Source: Anaerolineales bacterium (GTDB lineage Bacteria; Chloroflexota; Anaerolineae; Anaerolineales; Villigracilaceae). From it: a stretch of DNA of 56,419 nucleotides. The stretch is taken from assembly GCA_020851785.1 (NCBI GenBank), contig JADZCC010000027.1, forward strand, positions 1 through 56,419, read 5' to 3'. The first letter of the stretch is position 1; every line of letters begins with the position of its first letter. Position numbers and translations under genes: made by a program. The notes beneath the pieces were generated by a model. It made no database searches. It had not been told where the DNA came from and saw only the letters and a program-made list of their open reading frames with translations. Positions 48,697-56,419 of the stretch are shown piece by piece.

Positions 48697-50274
48697 TTAC
48701 TTCGCCGCCACCGATTCAGATTTTACATTTGCCGAAGCGCTCGCTTTTTTATCTTTCTTGAATAACTGCGTCAGCGTTTCCCATTTTTGTTTGAGCGTTG
48801 TGCCGTAAATAACGCCCAAAATGGCCGTGGCGAGTTTGTAATGCCCGTTTTCTCGCAAAATGGTGGCGATGTCAATTTTGACCGGCGCGCCGCCCACCGC
48901 AAAACTATATGGGCGCGTAAATTGCTTCAAACCTTCTTCGCCATGCGTGCGGCCAAAGCCTGAATCTTTTGTCCCGCCAAAGGGCAACATGGGTACGCCA
49001 AATTGAGCGATGCTGTCGTTGATGATGATCGACCCGGCTTCAATGCGGTCGGCGACTTGCTTGGCGTGATGAATGTCTTGGCTCCAAACCGAAGCGCCCA
49101 GCCCGTAGGCGTTATCGTTCGCCAGCCGAATCGCTTCCGCTTCGTCCCGCACCTTCATAATTGGCATGATCGGACCAAAGGTTTCTTCGCGCATGAGTTT
49201 CATGGAGTGATCAACATTTACCAGCACAATGGGATTGTAGAACGCGCTCCCGTCGTTCTTTTTTCCGCCGACTAAAACTTTTGCGCCTTTTTCCAGCGCG
49301 TCTTTGAGATGTTCGTCAATGATTTTGACCTGACGCGGGTCGGTGACGGGCCCCATAAAGTACGGGCTGTCCGCTTCTGTGGAATATCCGCTTTTGAGCG
49401 CTTCAGCCTGTTGGACTGCGTATTTTAGAAATTCATCGTATCTGGACTCAACGACATACACGCGCTCCACCGCCATGCAGGTTTGACCCGTATTAAAGAA
49501 AGCACCCCATGCGCCCCAGCGGGCGGCGGCTTGCAAATCTGCGCCTTCCAGGACGAGCATGGCGTCTTTTCCGCCAAGTTCAAGCGCCACCGGAGTTAGG
49601 GTTTCGGCGGCAGTCTGCATAATCTTTTTGCCGGTGGCGGTCGAGCCGGTCATAAAAATATAATCGGGTTTACTGCCAATCAGCGCCGCGCCAACTTTCC
49701 CGTCGCCATGCACCACGCGCACGAAAGGAGCAAGTTCAGGAATTTTAGCGAACAGTTTTTCAATTAATACGCCCGTCGCGGCGGTCACTTCCGAGGGTTT
49801 TAACACCACGGTATTGCCCGCCAATAAAGCGGCAATCATTGGCGGCAAAGACAGCGTAAACGGATAGTTCCACGGAGAGATAATCGCCACCACGCCATAC
49901 GGGCGATATTCCACGTAACAGCGCTTGAAGATGTACAATCCTGAATGAACGCGCTTTCTTTTCAACCATTTTGGAGCCTGCCAGCGATATTGCGCCAGCA
50001 TATCCACAGCCACGAATAATTCCAAGAGGCCGTCCTGGCGACTTTTGCCGCAATCCTGATTGAGCGTGTTTGAAATCTCGTCCCGCGCTTCGATCAGCGC
50101 CCGTTGAAGTTTGTGTAGAATGCCCGCCCGTTCTTTTACAGATTTCGCGCTCCACGCCGGAAACGCCTGACGCATTTCCTGAACGGCCCGTTTCGTCTCT
50201 TCGGGCGTGGAGATGGCCACCTCTCCAAATTGAACGCCTGTGGCTGGATTGGTAAAAGCAAGTTTTTCTGTCAT
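48697..50274 (-). CDS. Aldehyde dehydrogenase with C-terminal extension
   Basis: 525 residues. Catalytic Cys in NTGQTCMAVERVYV, Glu in ALELGGKDAM, and SPWNYPFTLSLPPMIAAL. The ERVYV and GSIIINDSIAQFG features fit the succinate-semialdehyde/ALDH22-like branch. The last 60 residues (after FTRPYSF) form an extension with a short hydrophobic stretch (YKLATAILGVIYG) and a Lys/Ala/Ser-rich tail, so it may be membrane-associated. GAGGAGCG precedes the ATG. Convergent with copy 2, divergent from the aminotransferase. Confidence 0.82.
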   Translation of the reverse strand: MTEKLAFTNPATGVQFGEVAISTPEETKRAVQEMRQAFPAWSAKSVKERAGILHKLQRALIEARDEISNTLNQDCGKSRQDGLLELFVAVDMLAQYRWQAPKWLKRKRVHSGLYIFKRCYVEYRPYGVVAIISPWNYPFTLSLPPMIAALLAGNTVVLKPSEVTAATGVLIEKLFAKIPELAPFVRVVHGDGKVGAALIGSKPDYIFMTGSTATGKKIMQTAAETLTPVALELGGKDAMLVLEGADLQAAARWGAWGAFFNTGQTCMAVERVYVVESRYDEFLKYAVQQAEALKSGYSTEADSPYFMGPVTDPRQVKIIDEHLKDALEKGAKVLVGGKKNDGSAFYNPIVLVNVDHSMKLMREETFGPIMPIMKVRDEAEAIRLANDNAYGLGASVWSQDIHHAKQVADRIEAGSIIINDSIAQFGVPMLPFGGTKDSGFGRTHGEEGLKQFTRPYSFAVGGAPVKIDIATILRENGHYKLATAILGVIYGTTLKQKWETLTQLFKKDKKASASANVKSESVAAK

Positions 50275-50345
50275 GGCTCGCTCCTCTTTTCTAAGTTACG
50301 GCAATTATAAGCCTTTCCAAATCATTTTCTACAAAAGGATTTTCT

Positions 50346-51629
50346 ATGACCAGTCAACTCTATCAAGACAATTTTCCCCACCTTGCCCCCGCCTGGAGCC
50401 GCATCTTCAACTTCGTCGCTGACCGCGCTGAGGGCGCATACATCTACACTGAGGATGGCAAAAAGCTTTTAGATTTCACCAGCGGAATCGGCGTGACGAA
50501 TACCGGCCATTGCCACCCAAAAGTGGTGGAAGCGATTCGCGAACAGGCCGGTCAATTTTTACATGCCCAAATCAACATTGCGATTCATAAACCGATGTTG
50601 CAATTAATCGAAGAACTGCGCAAGATTACGCCAGCGCCGATCGATTCGTTCTTCTTCGCCAATTCTGGCGCCGAGGCGTTGGAGAACGCCGTCAAAATTG
50701 CGAAGGTCGCCACGGGCCGACAAACCGTCATTGTCTTCAACGGTTCGTTTCATGGGCGCACGCATACCACCATGGCGCTGACCACTTCCAAGACAATTTA
50801 TCGCTCAGGCTTTGCGCCCCTGCCTGCGGGTATTTATGTTACGCCGTTTCCGTATGCCTTCAACCTGGGTATGAGCGAAGAAGAAGCCAGCGCCTATGCG
50901 TTGAATCAGTTGGAATATTTGCTGGCCTCGCAAACCGCGCCCAAAGAAACCGCCGCCATCTTGATTGAAACGGTTTTAGGCGAAGGCGGTTATATTGCCC
51001 CGCCGAAATCTTTTATGAAAGGCCTGCGCGAAATTTGCGACAAGCACGGCATTCTGTTGATTCTGGATGAAGTGCAATCGGGCTTCGGGCGGACGGGGAA
51101 GTGGTTCGCCTTTGAACATTACGACATCCTCCCCGATATTATGACCGTGGCCAAAGGCATCGCTTCGGGCTTGCCGCTCTCCGGCGTTTTCACGCGCACG
51201 GAGATTATGAAAAAACTGGACGTGGGTTCAATTGGCGGCACGTATGGCGGGAATGCGATTGCCTGCGCGGCAGGAGTCGCCACCATCCGCGCCATGCGCG
51301 AAGAAAAGATGCTGGAGAATGCAACTGAAAAAGGCATTCAATTGATGACTGGATTAAGGAAATTGCAGGAAGAATATCCGCAAATTGGCGACGTGCGCGG
51401 CAAAGGCTTGATGGTCGGCACGGAATTTATCGTGGATGGCAAACAAGCCAAAGCCAAGCAGTTGGTCAAAGACGTGATTCATTCCGCTGAAGAAAAGGGC
51501 ATGTTGCTCCTCTCGTGCGGCACATACGACAACACCCTGCGCTGGATTCCGCCATTGAACGTCACAACCGAACAAATTAACGACGGCCTGCAGATTTTTG
51601 GGGAGGCGTTGAAGGAAGTAGCAAAGTAA
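50346..51629 (+). CDS. Class III aminotransferase, 4-aminobutyrate-transaminase-like
   Basis: 427 residues, PLP-dependent. Lys270 in TVAKGIASGLPLSG is the Schiff-base lysine; FFANSGAEALENAVKIAK and GSFHGRTHTTMALT hold the phosphate; LILDEVQSGFGRTGKWF carries the PLP Asp. The profile is that of GABA/ornithine-type omega-transaminases giving a semialdehyde that the neighbouring dehydrogenases could oxidise. AAAAGGA precedes the ATG. Substrate inferred, not proven. Confidence 0.87.
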   Translation: MTSQLYQDNFPHLAPAWSRIFNFVADRAEGAYIYTEDGKKLLDFTSGIGVTNTGHCHPKVVEAIREQAGQFLHAQINIAIHKPMLQLIEELRKITPAPIDSFFFANSGAEALENAVKIAKVATGRQTVIVFNGSFHGRTHTTMALTTSKTIYRSGFAPLPAGIYVTPFPYAFNLGMSEEEASAYALNQLEYLLASQTAPKETAAILIETVLGEGGYIAPPKSFMKGLREICDKHGILLILDEVQSGFGRTGKWFAFEHYDILPDIMTVAKGIASGLPLSGVFTRTEIMKKLDVGSIGGTYGGNAIACAAGVATIRAMREEKMLENATEKGIQLMTGLRKLQEEYPQIGDVRGKGLMVGTEFIVDGKQAKAKQLVKDVIHSAEEKGMLLLSCGTYDNTLRWIPPLNVTTEQINDGLQIFGEALKEVAK

Positions 51630-51693
51630 ACATCGCAACCTTCAACCTTCAACTTGTAACCTGTAACCTTCAACCTGCCTATTGAGAGTCATC

Positions 51694-53052
51694 ATGCCAA
51701 TCCTTGACCGTTCCCACCTTGCCCAACTCCTCGAAAGAGAAGAAGCCCTCTTCCATAAAACCCACCCCAAATCCCATGAGCTCTATCAACGCGCCAAAAA
51801 ATCCCTACATGGTGGCGTGCCCATGCTCTGGATGATTCGCTGGGCAGGGTCATTTCCCGTTTTTGTCAAAGCGGCCAAAGGCGCGCACTTCACGGATGTA
51901 GACGGCAATTCCTACATTGACTTCTGCCTCGGCGACACCGGCGCAATGACCGGTCATTCGCCAAGCGCAACAATCGAAGCCATCAAAAATCAAATCGAAA
52001 AAGGCATTACGCTCATGCTTCCGTATGAAGATGCGCTCTGGGTGGGGGAGGAGTTACAACGCCGTTTCAAACTTCCGTATTGGCAGTTCACCCTCACTGC
52101 CACTGACGCAAATCGGTTTGCCCTGCGTATGGCGCGCCTGCTCACGGGTCGCCAAAAGATTCTGGTTTTCAATTATTGCTATCATGGCTCGGTGGACGAA
52201 ACCTTCATTACTTTAGATGAAGAGGGTACGCCGATTTCACGCCCCAACAACCTGGGCCCGCAAGTAGACCCGCGTGAAACCACCAAAGTGATTGAATTCA
52301 ATGACATTGCCGCCCTGGAAACCGCATTGTCCTCCCGTGAGGTTGCGGCCGTGTTGGCTGAGCCTGTGATGACCAACATCGGCATCATTCATCCAGACGC
52401 GGGTTATCACGAAGCCCTGCGCGAGATGACTCGCAAATATGGGACCTATCTGATCATTGATGAGACGCATACCATCTGCACCGGCCCGGGCGGATACACC
52501 GCCGCTTTCGACCTTCAGCCGGATTTCTTAACCCTCGGCAAACCCCTCGCTGGAGGCGTGCCCGCCGCCGTATATGGATTTACCGAAGAAATTGCCCAAG
52601 CCTTCGCCGAAAAATTAAACCTGGACGATGCCGACGTAGGCGGTATCGGTGGCACATTGGCTGGGAATGCTTTATCCATCGCGGCCATGAAGGCTACACT
52701 GCAAAATGTTTTAACGGATGAATTTTATACAAAAGCAATTGCACTCCAAGAGCAATTCACCGCTGGCGTTGAGTCGGTCATCAAAGAATTTGAACTGCCG
52801 TGGATTGTAAAGCAACTGGGTAACCGTTCCGAGTATTGGTTTCGACCCACGCCCCCTAAAAACGGCGGCGAAGCCCATGCCGCCATTGACGCTGAATTAG
52901 ACCGCTACATGCACCTCTTCGCCCTCAATCGCGGAATTTTGCTGACGCCGTTTCACAACATGGCGTTAATCTCGCCCGAAACCACCCAAGCCGACGTGGA
53001 TACCCATACAAAAGCGTTTCGAGAAGCGGTCCTTTCATTGTTTGCAGGTTAA
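51694..53052 (+). CDS. Class III aminotransferase, glutamate-1-semialdehyde-aminomutase-like
   Basis: 452 residues. Lys283 in FLTLGKPLAGGVPAA is the PLP lysine; YLIIDETHTICTGPGG has the PLP Asp in a GSA-type context (DETHT instead of DEVQS). The usual SGTEA phosphate motif is here TATDANRFALRMARLL. Unlike HemL the sequence around it is divergent, so an aminotransferase for an omega-amino acid or amine is more likely than heme synthesis. ATG 51694 is chosen over the upstream TTG 51682. CAACCTTCAACCTT low-complexity DNA precedes it. Confidence 0.82.
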   Translation: MPILDRSHLAQLLEREEALFHKTHPKSHELYQRAKKSLHGGVPMLWMIRWAGSFPVFVKAAKGAHFTDVDGNSYIDFCLGDTGAMTGHSPSATIEAIKNQIEKGITLMLPYEDALWVGEELQRRFKLPYWQFTLTATDANRFALRMARLLTGRQKILVFNYCYHGSVDETFITLDEEGTPISRPNNLGPQVDPRETTKVIEFNDIAALETALSSREVAAVLAEPVMTNIGIIHPDAGYHEALREMTRKYGTYLIIDETHTICTGPGGYTAAFDLQPDFLTLGKPLAGGVPAAVYGFTEEIAQAFAEKLNLDDADVGGIGGTLAGNALSIAAMKATLQNVLTDEFYTKAIALQEQFTAGVESVIKEFELPWIVKQLGNRSEYWFRPTPPKNGGEAHAAIDAELDRYMHLFALNRGILLTPFHNMALISPETTQADVDTHTKAFREAVLSLFAG

Positions 53053-53054
53053 AA

Positions 53055-53092
53055 GTTGAAGGTTGGAAGCGACGAACCTTCCAACCTTCAAC
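53055..53092. terminator. Hairpin terminator
   Basis: GTTGAAGGTTGGAAG (53055-53069) and CTTCCAACCTTCAAC (53078-53092), perfect 15-bp stem between an aminotransferase gene and a convergent tRNA gene. Confidence 0.75.
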
Positions 53093-53107
53093 CTGACGAC
53101 CCATTTG

Positions 53108-53180
53108 AGCCACCGGTGGGACACGAACCCACGACCTGCGCATTACGAGGGCGCTGCTCTACCAACTGAGCTACGGTGGC
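53108..53180 (-). tRNA. tRNA-Thr (anticodon CGU)
   Basis: 73 nt. Acceptor stem GCCACCG/CGGTGGC, D arm GCTCAGTTGGTAGAGC, anticodon loop CTCGTAA with CGT at positions 34-36, T loop TTCGTGT flanked by GTGGG/CCCAC. The bottom anticodon-stem pair (C31-U39) is a mismatch. The CCA end is not encoded. Confidence 0.93.
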
Positions 53181-53198
53181 GTTTTTCCGAGCGGCAGG

Positions 53199-53227
53199 AT
53201 TATAAAGTATTCTAAATATTATCGCAA
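53199..53227 (-). promoter_or_regulatory. Promoter of tRNA-Thr
   Basis: Minus-strand TTGCGA (53227-53222), 17-nt spacer, TATAAT (53204-53199), about 19 nt before the mature 5' end. Confidence 0.75.
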
Positions 53228-53275
53228 GGCGCGGAAGATTCGCGCTTTCCGCGCCGTCTATCTGGTTGGAAATCT

Positions 53276-54514
53276 ATGCTAAGAATCGCGATGCTTTCAT
53301 ATCATACCTGTCCGCTGGCCACATTGGGCGGCAAAGACACCGGCGGCATGAACGTTTACGTGCGGGATTTAACTGCAGAACTCGGCAAACTCGGCGTGCA
53401 TGTGGATGTTTTCACGCGCTCGCAAGACGAGCACGTGCCGCACGTTCTGCATGACCTCGGCTTCGGCAATCGCGTGGTGCATATTCAGGCCGGGCCAGAA
53501 TCTCCTGCCGCAAAAAAGGAAATTGCAAACTACATCCCGGAGTTTGTCGAAGGCATCAAGCGCTTTGCCTGCGAAAAGGGCATTCGCTACGACCTGATTC
53601 ACAGCCATTATTGGATGTCTGGCCTGGCGGCTGAGAAATTAAGCGAAGCTTGGGGCGGGATTCCCATCGTCCACATGTACCACACGTTGGGAGAGATGAA
53701 GAATCGGGTGGCGCGTTCGGAAGATGAACTCGCAGATGCGAATCGGCTCAATGGCGAGCGGCAGGTCCTCCGGCGGGCGGATCGTATCATCGCCGCTACA
53801 TTGGCAGAACTGACCCAGTTGCGATTTCTCTATCATGCAGATGCGCGTAAACTGACCGTCATCCCGCCGGGCGTGGATACGGCGCATTTTTACCCGATCC
53901 CGGCCGAGGAAGCCAAGGAATGTATTGGCTTGCGGCCGAACGACCGCATGATTTTATTTGTTGGCAGAATTGAACCATTGAAAGGCGTGGACACCTTGAT
54001 TACGGCGATGAGTTGCCTGAATGTAACCGGATTAGGCAGACCAGTACACCTGGCAATCATTGGCGGCGAACCCAACGCGGAAGACCTGACTGCTGAAATG
54101 GCCCGCCTGCAAAAGTTATGCGATGATTTGGCCATGGGGCAGATGGTGGTCTTTTTGGGCAAGCGCGGACAGGATACCCTGCCGTATTATTACTCCGCCG
54201 CTGAAGCGCTGGTGATGCCCTCGCTCTACGAGTCGTTTGGCATGGTGGCGCTGGAAGCGATGGCCTGTGGCGCGCCGGTGATCGCCTCGGAAGTGGGCGG
54301 GTTGGGGTATTTGGTGCAAAATGGCGAAACCGGATATACGATTCCAGACAGCGACCCGGGGGCGCTTTCTCAAAAGCTGACGATTTTGCTCAACGATGCG
54401 CCGCTCCGCGAACGGATGAGCAGGCGCGCCGCCGCGTATGCGCTGGATTACGCCTGGGAAAAGATTGCCATGCAAATTGTGGGGGTGTATCAAGAACTGG
54501 TTGGGGAAAAATAA
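53276..54514 (+). CDS. GT4-family glycosyltransferase (MshA/sucrose-phosphate-synthase-like)
   Basis: 412 residues, GT-B fold, retaining. N-terminal glycine-rich loop TLGGKDTGGMNVYVRDLTAE, acceptor-side DLIHSHYWMSGL, and nucleotide-sugar region VGRIEPLKGVDTL with the E-x7-E type motif PSLYESFGMVALEAMACG. The N-terminal pattern resembles D-inositol-3-phosphate glycosyltransferase MshA and sucrose synthases; the acceptor is uncertain. GGTTGGA precedes the ATG. Sits alone between two oppositely oriented tRNA genes. Confidence 0.87.
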   Translation: MLRIAMLSYHTCPLATLGGKDTGGMNVYVRDLTAELGKLGVHVDVFTRSQDEHVPHVLHDLGFGNRVVHIQAGPESPAAKKEIANYIPEFVEGIKRFACEKGIRYDLIHSHYWMSGLAAEKLSEAWGGIPIVHMYHTLGEMKNRVARSEDELADANRLNGERQVLRRADRIIAATLAELTQLRFLYHADARKLTVIPPGVDTAHFYPIPAEEAKECIGLRPNDRMILFVGRIEPLKGVDTLITAMSCLNVTGLGRPVHLAIIGGEPNAEDLTAEMARLQKLCDDLAMGQMVVFLGKRGQDTLPYYYSAAEALVMPSLYESFGMVALEAMACGAPVIASEVGGLGYLVQNGETGYTIPDSDPGALSQKLTILLNDAPLRERMSRRAAAYALDYAWEKIAMQIVGVYQELVGEK

Positions 54515-54519
54515 ACTGG

Positions 54520-54591
54520 CGCCCTCGCACGGACTCGAACCGTGCTCTTCGGCTCCGGAGGCCGACGCTCTGTCCACTGAGCTACGAGGGC
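54520..54591 (-). tRNA. tRNA-Arg (anticodon CCG)
   Basis: 72 nt. Acceptor stem GCCCTCG/CGAGGGC, D arm GCTCAGTGGACAGAGC, anticodon stem TCGGC/GCCGA with loop CTCCGGA (CCG), T arm CACGG TTCGAGT CCGTG. CCA not encoded. Starts 5 nt after the stop of the convergent glycosyltransferase. Confidence 0.94.
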
Positions 54592-54685
54592 GATATAAAC
54601 CGCCCTGATTTTACCAAAAAACTTTCAGCGTGAAGGATGCGGATGAAAGAATCCGCAGGCTGGGGCGGGGAAGGACCGTTTGATC

Positions 54686-55669
54686 CTATGTTTTGGCTTT
54701 TGGGGCCAGAGTCGCCATTTCCTGGCGGAGCGTCTGAATGATTGCCGCGTTGCCGCGTTCGTCCCCAAATTTGGCGAGTTGTTCTTTCTTGTGGGCGAGT
54801 TCACCGCACACTTGATAGAAGCGATCGGTGGCGCGATAGGCTCCGGCGCCGAGGGCGGCGAAGCGCGCGCCAAATTGAAAGAAGGAAACGGCGGTTTGAT
54901 ACTGCGCTTGAGAGAGCAGACCGTTGGCGACTTCTTCTTGTAAGTGCGCTTTGAGCAAGCCTTGTTCTTTACGTACCAGCCAGAAAATAAAGCCGAGGAA
55001 GATGATCCAACCGAACCATTCGGCGAGGATCACCAACCACAAACTGCCCCAGCCTGTGACGAAGATCAATATGGTGTTGTGGAAGCTATGGGCAAATATG
55101 GCTAGAGCGTAGCCGAGGAGCGGGGCAATGATTTTGACGAGGACATTGCGGTTGGTGCGAGCCACGGCGATGCCAATGCCGGTGAAAGCTGTATAAAACG
55201 GATGTCCCCATGCGAACGCGCCGACGCGCAGGGCAAAGTTTTGGAACATGCCAGCCCAACCAGCTTCGCTGTATTGGCCGACGAAATATAGGACGTTTTC
55301 AGTGGCGGCAAAGCCCAACCCAACAATTGCGCCGTAGATGATGCCATCCAGGAGCGAATCGAACTCTTTGCGGAAGATTAAGACCACCACGAGAACGGCC
55401 AGCCCTTTCCAGAATTCTTCCACAAACGGCGCAGTGATGGAGCCGCCGGCAAGTTCCACCAGGGTTTCGTCGTGCAGGATGGCTGTGAAACCAACTTCCA
55501 TGACGAGGCTTCCGACGATCGCCCCGATGACGGCGATGAAAGCGCCCCAAAAAAAGGTGATGAGCAGAAGCCAGCGGGGTTCTTTTTCGTAACGGTCGAG
55601 CCAATAGATGAACCATGAAAAAAAGAATGCGGGGATGAAAGCGAGCGGAATTGCGACTAAAAACGCCAT
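54686..55669 (-). CDS. PrsW-family intramembrane metalloprotease
   Basis: 327 residues with about eight membrane helices. The metal motifs are all present: E84-E85-x-x-K88 in PFVEEFWKGL, E124-N125 in FAATENVLYF, H156 in GHPFYTAFTG, and H194/H197 in AHSFHN. The founding member cleaves an anti-sigma factor; here no sigma/anti-sigma pair is nearby. The C-terminal 80 residues (from about 235) are a soluble helical tail, not part of the usual core. AGGAG precedes ATG 55669. Confidence 0.88.
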   Translation of the reverse strand: MAFLVAIPLAFIPAFFFSWFIYWLDRYEKEPRWLLLITFFWGAFIAVIGAIVGSLVMEVGFTAILHDETLVELAGGSITAPFVEEFWKGLAVLVVVLIFRKEFDSLLDGIIYGAIVGLGFAATENVLYFVGQYSEAGWAGMFQNFALRVGAFAWGHPFYTAFTGIGIAVARTNRNVLVKIIAPLLGYALAIFAHSFHNTILIFVTGWGSLWLVILAEWFGWIIFLGFIFWLVRKEQGLLKAHLQEEVANGLLSQAQYQTAVSFFQFGARFAALGAGAYRATDRFYQVCGELAHKKEQLAKFGDERGNAAIIQTLRQEMATLAPKAKT

Positions 55670-55702
55670 GGGGTTTCTCCTGCCTTTGTTTTTTAAGCGT
55701 AA

Positions 55703-56224
55703 TTACAGTTCAGCTTTGATGGATTTTAACCAGCGCCGAATTTCCTGACTGATGCGGCGGTAGGGACGATAGGTATGTTCAGCAATGCGATGATAGAGAT
55801 CAAATTTCAGGCATTGGTCGTGAGAGATTTTCTCCAGGCTGGAGACGATGTTTGCGAAGGCGGCCAGTTCTTGCGAAACGATTTCGTCCACCCCGATGTT
55901 CTTGTGTTTGCAAATGGTCAGATGGTCAATTTGCCCTTTTTGATAGAGCGGCGATTCGTAATCTGGATAGCCGTAGGTTTCTTCGAACTCAAAGAAGGCG
56001 TAGTTTGAGGCGGCGGGGGCGTAGGCCTGCCCGTGGATGATTTCAGCCAGACGGTCGGCGATGAATTGCTCGTGGGTTAAAATCTCCGCCAGCAGGTCTT
56101 TGATGGATAAATTCCCGGAAACGCCTTGCATGGTTAGGCGGCGGGTAAACCCGGCTTTGTTGAGCAGGATTTCAAAGTCATCCCGTTCTTTTTGCAGGCG
56201 TTCAAGAAAAGCTTTTTTGTTCAT
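55703..56224 (-). CDS. DinB/DfsB-like four-helix protein
   Basis: 173 residues, helical. GVSGNLSIKDLLAEILTHEQFIADRL corresponds to the GWSVKDVLAHL-type motif of the DinB/ClbS(DfsB) superfamily; the rest keeps the four-helix layout, ending RPYRRISQEIRRWL where a W-SxxxHxxxH-like motif would be. Roles range from thiol transfer to protection against genotoxins. ATG 56224 has no ribosome site but overlaps the stop of a short upstream ORF as ATGA. Confidence 0.65.
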   Translation of the reverse strand: MNKKAFLERLQKERDDFEILLNKAGFTRRLTMQGVSGNLSIKDLLAEILTHEQFIADRLAEIIHGQAYAPAASNYAFFEFEETYGYPDYESPLYQKGQIDHLTICKHKNIGVDEIVSQELAAFANIVSSLEKISHDQCLKFDLYHRIAEHTYRPYRRISQEIRRWLKSIKAEL

Positions 56225-56253
56225 TTCACTGCCAGATGTGTATTTTTAAACAT
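56221..56253 (-). CDS. Candidate 10-codon leaderless upstream ORF
   Basis: Encodes MFKNTHLAVK on the minus strand. Its ATG (56253) is 7 nt after TATAAT (56266-56261), and its stop overlaps the ATG of the DinB-like gene. It may carry ribosomes to that gene, which lacks its own Shine-Dalgarno. Confidence 0.35.
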   Translation of the reverse strand: MFKNTHLAVK

Positions 56254-56260
56254 GGCGCGG

Positions 56261-56266
56261 ATTATA
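56261..56266 (-). promoter_or_regulatory. -10 box of the DinB-like gene
   Basis: TATAAT on the minus strand, 7 nt before the upstream-ORF ATG and about 37 nt before the gene's own ATG. Confidence 0.45.
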
Positions 56267-56297
56267 ACAAAATTGATGGGGGAATCGGATGTGCGAA

Positions 56298-56354
56298 TTG
56301 CATCACGGGAAATGTTACCGAGGGGAGTATCGTTGCATCAGGAAAAATGTTACT
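56298..56354 (+). repeat. Two 22-bp direct repeats, probable insertion-sequence end
   Basis: TTGCATCACGGGAAATGTTA (56298) and TTGCATCAGGAAAAATGTTA (56333), 35 bp apart, directly upstream of a truncated reading frame. Repeated TTGCATCA...AATGTTAC words of this kind occur at ends of some integrase-type insertion sequences. Confidence 0.45.
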
Positions 56355-56389
56355 TTCCGATGACGACTTAGCGTCATTGGAGGAGCGAC

Positions 56390-56419
56390 ATGATGAGCCT
56401 AAAAAGCAAGCGCGAGTTA
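56390..56419 (+). CDS. Start of a gene cut by the window edge, possibly a transposase
   Basis: Only MMSLKSKREL is visible. GGAGGAG lies 6 nt before ATG 56390. The wording MSLKSKREL resembles the N-terminus of integrase-core transposases that continue with a TGYxRKYA motif, and the direct repeats upstream fit, but ten residues cannot prove it. Confidence 0.4.
   Translation, partial: MMSLKSKREL

Noticed and set aside
53108..54591. tRNA genes as attachment sites of an integrated element
   Set aside because: No integrase and no second copy of either tRNA 3' end in the window; the gene between them is an ordinary glycosyltransferase.

Overview
The window looks like chromosome of a free-living bacterium of the phylum Chloroflexota, most likely class Anaerolineae. 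This is inferred from several features together. There are many secreted lipoproteins with Pro/Thr-rich stalks after the lipobox, and an NBR1-Ig-like lipoprotein. There is a GH18 lipoprotein, two BmrCD/TM287-288-type exporter pairs, and apparently leaderless genes with a TATAAT-like box 6-8 nt before the ATG. Palindromic dispersed repeats are abundant. No rRNA or core ribosomal gene is present to fix the taxonomy.

Layout. 0-4.4 kb: small proteins, an SGNH hydrolase lipoprotein, a YgjV-GNAT membrane protein, a SpoU methyltransferase and an acyltransferase with an extra membrane domain. 4.5-8.9 kb: a heterodimeric ABC exporter followed by an ATPase-only histidine-kinase-like protein. 8.9-13.7 kb: an SF1 helicase (minus strand) and three secreted lipoproteins. 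13.8-22.8 kb: peptide and amide metabolism, with a creatininase-family amidase and an S9 peptidase (minus) divergent from a complete peptide ABC importer (plus) in which one permease and one ATPase are fused. 22.8-25.5 kb: a second SpoU methyltransferase, a GAF-GAF-GGDEF diguanylate cyclase and a small membrane protein. 25.6-30.1 kb: a second heterodimeric ABC exporter (minus) with a four-helix-bundle gene between its halves. Its leader carries a promoter, a 24-codon ORF and an intrinsic terminator, which is the layout of a ribosome-controlled attenuator. 30.1-36.7 kb: small membrane proteins, a cupin, an HxlR regulator divergent from an NAD(P)-binding protein, a VOC protein, a beta-helix lipoprotein and a chitinase-like GH18 lipoprotein. 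37.1-43.7 kb: a type III-like restriction-modification locus in the order res, DUF3800, mod (minus). Its coding regions contain several in-frame palindromic repeats. 43.9-53.1 kb: four aldehyde dehydrogenases and two class III aminotransferases, plausibly for amine or GABA-type catabolism. 53.1-56.4 kb: tRNA-Thr(CGU), a GT4 glycosyltransferase, tRNA-Arg(CCG), a PrsW-type protease, a DinB/DfsB-like protein, and what may be the start of an insertion sequence at the right edge.

The most interesting signals are: (1) the candidate attenuator with leader peptide upstream of the second exporter; (2) the palindromic repeats living in frame inside mod and res, including one between the two catalytic strands of the restriction nuclease; (3) a recurring -10 box placed for leaderless translation, twice starting a short upstream ORF whose stop overlaps the start codon of the real gene; and (4) several fused or degenerate-domain proteins. 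All functional calls are from sequence reading only; no database search was run.
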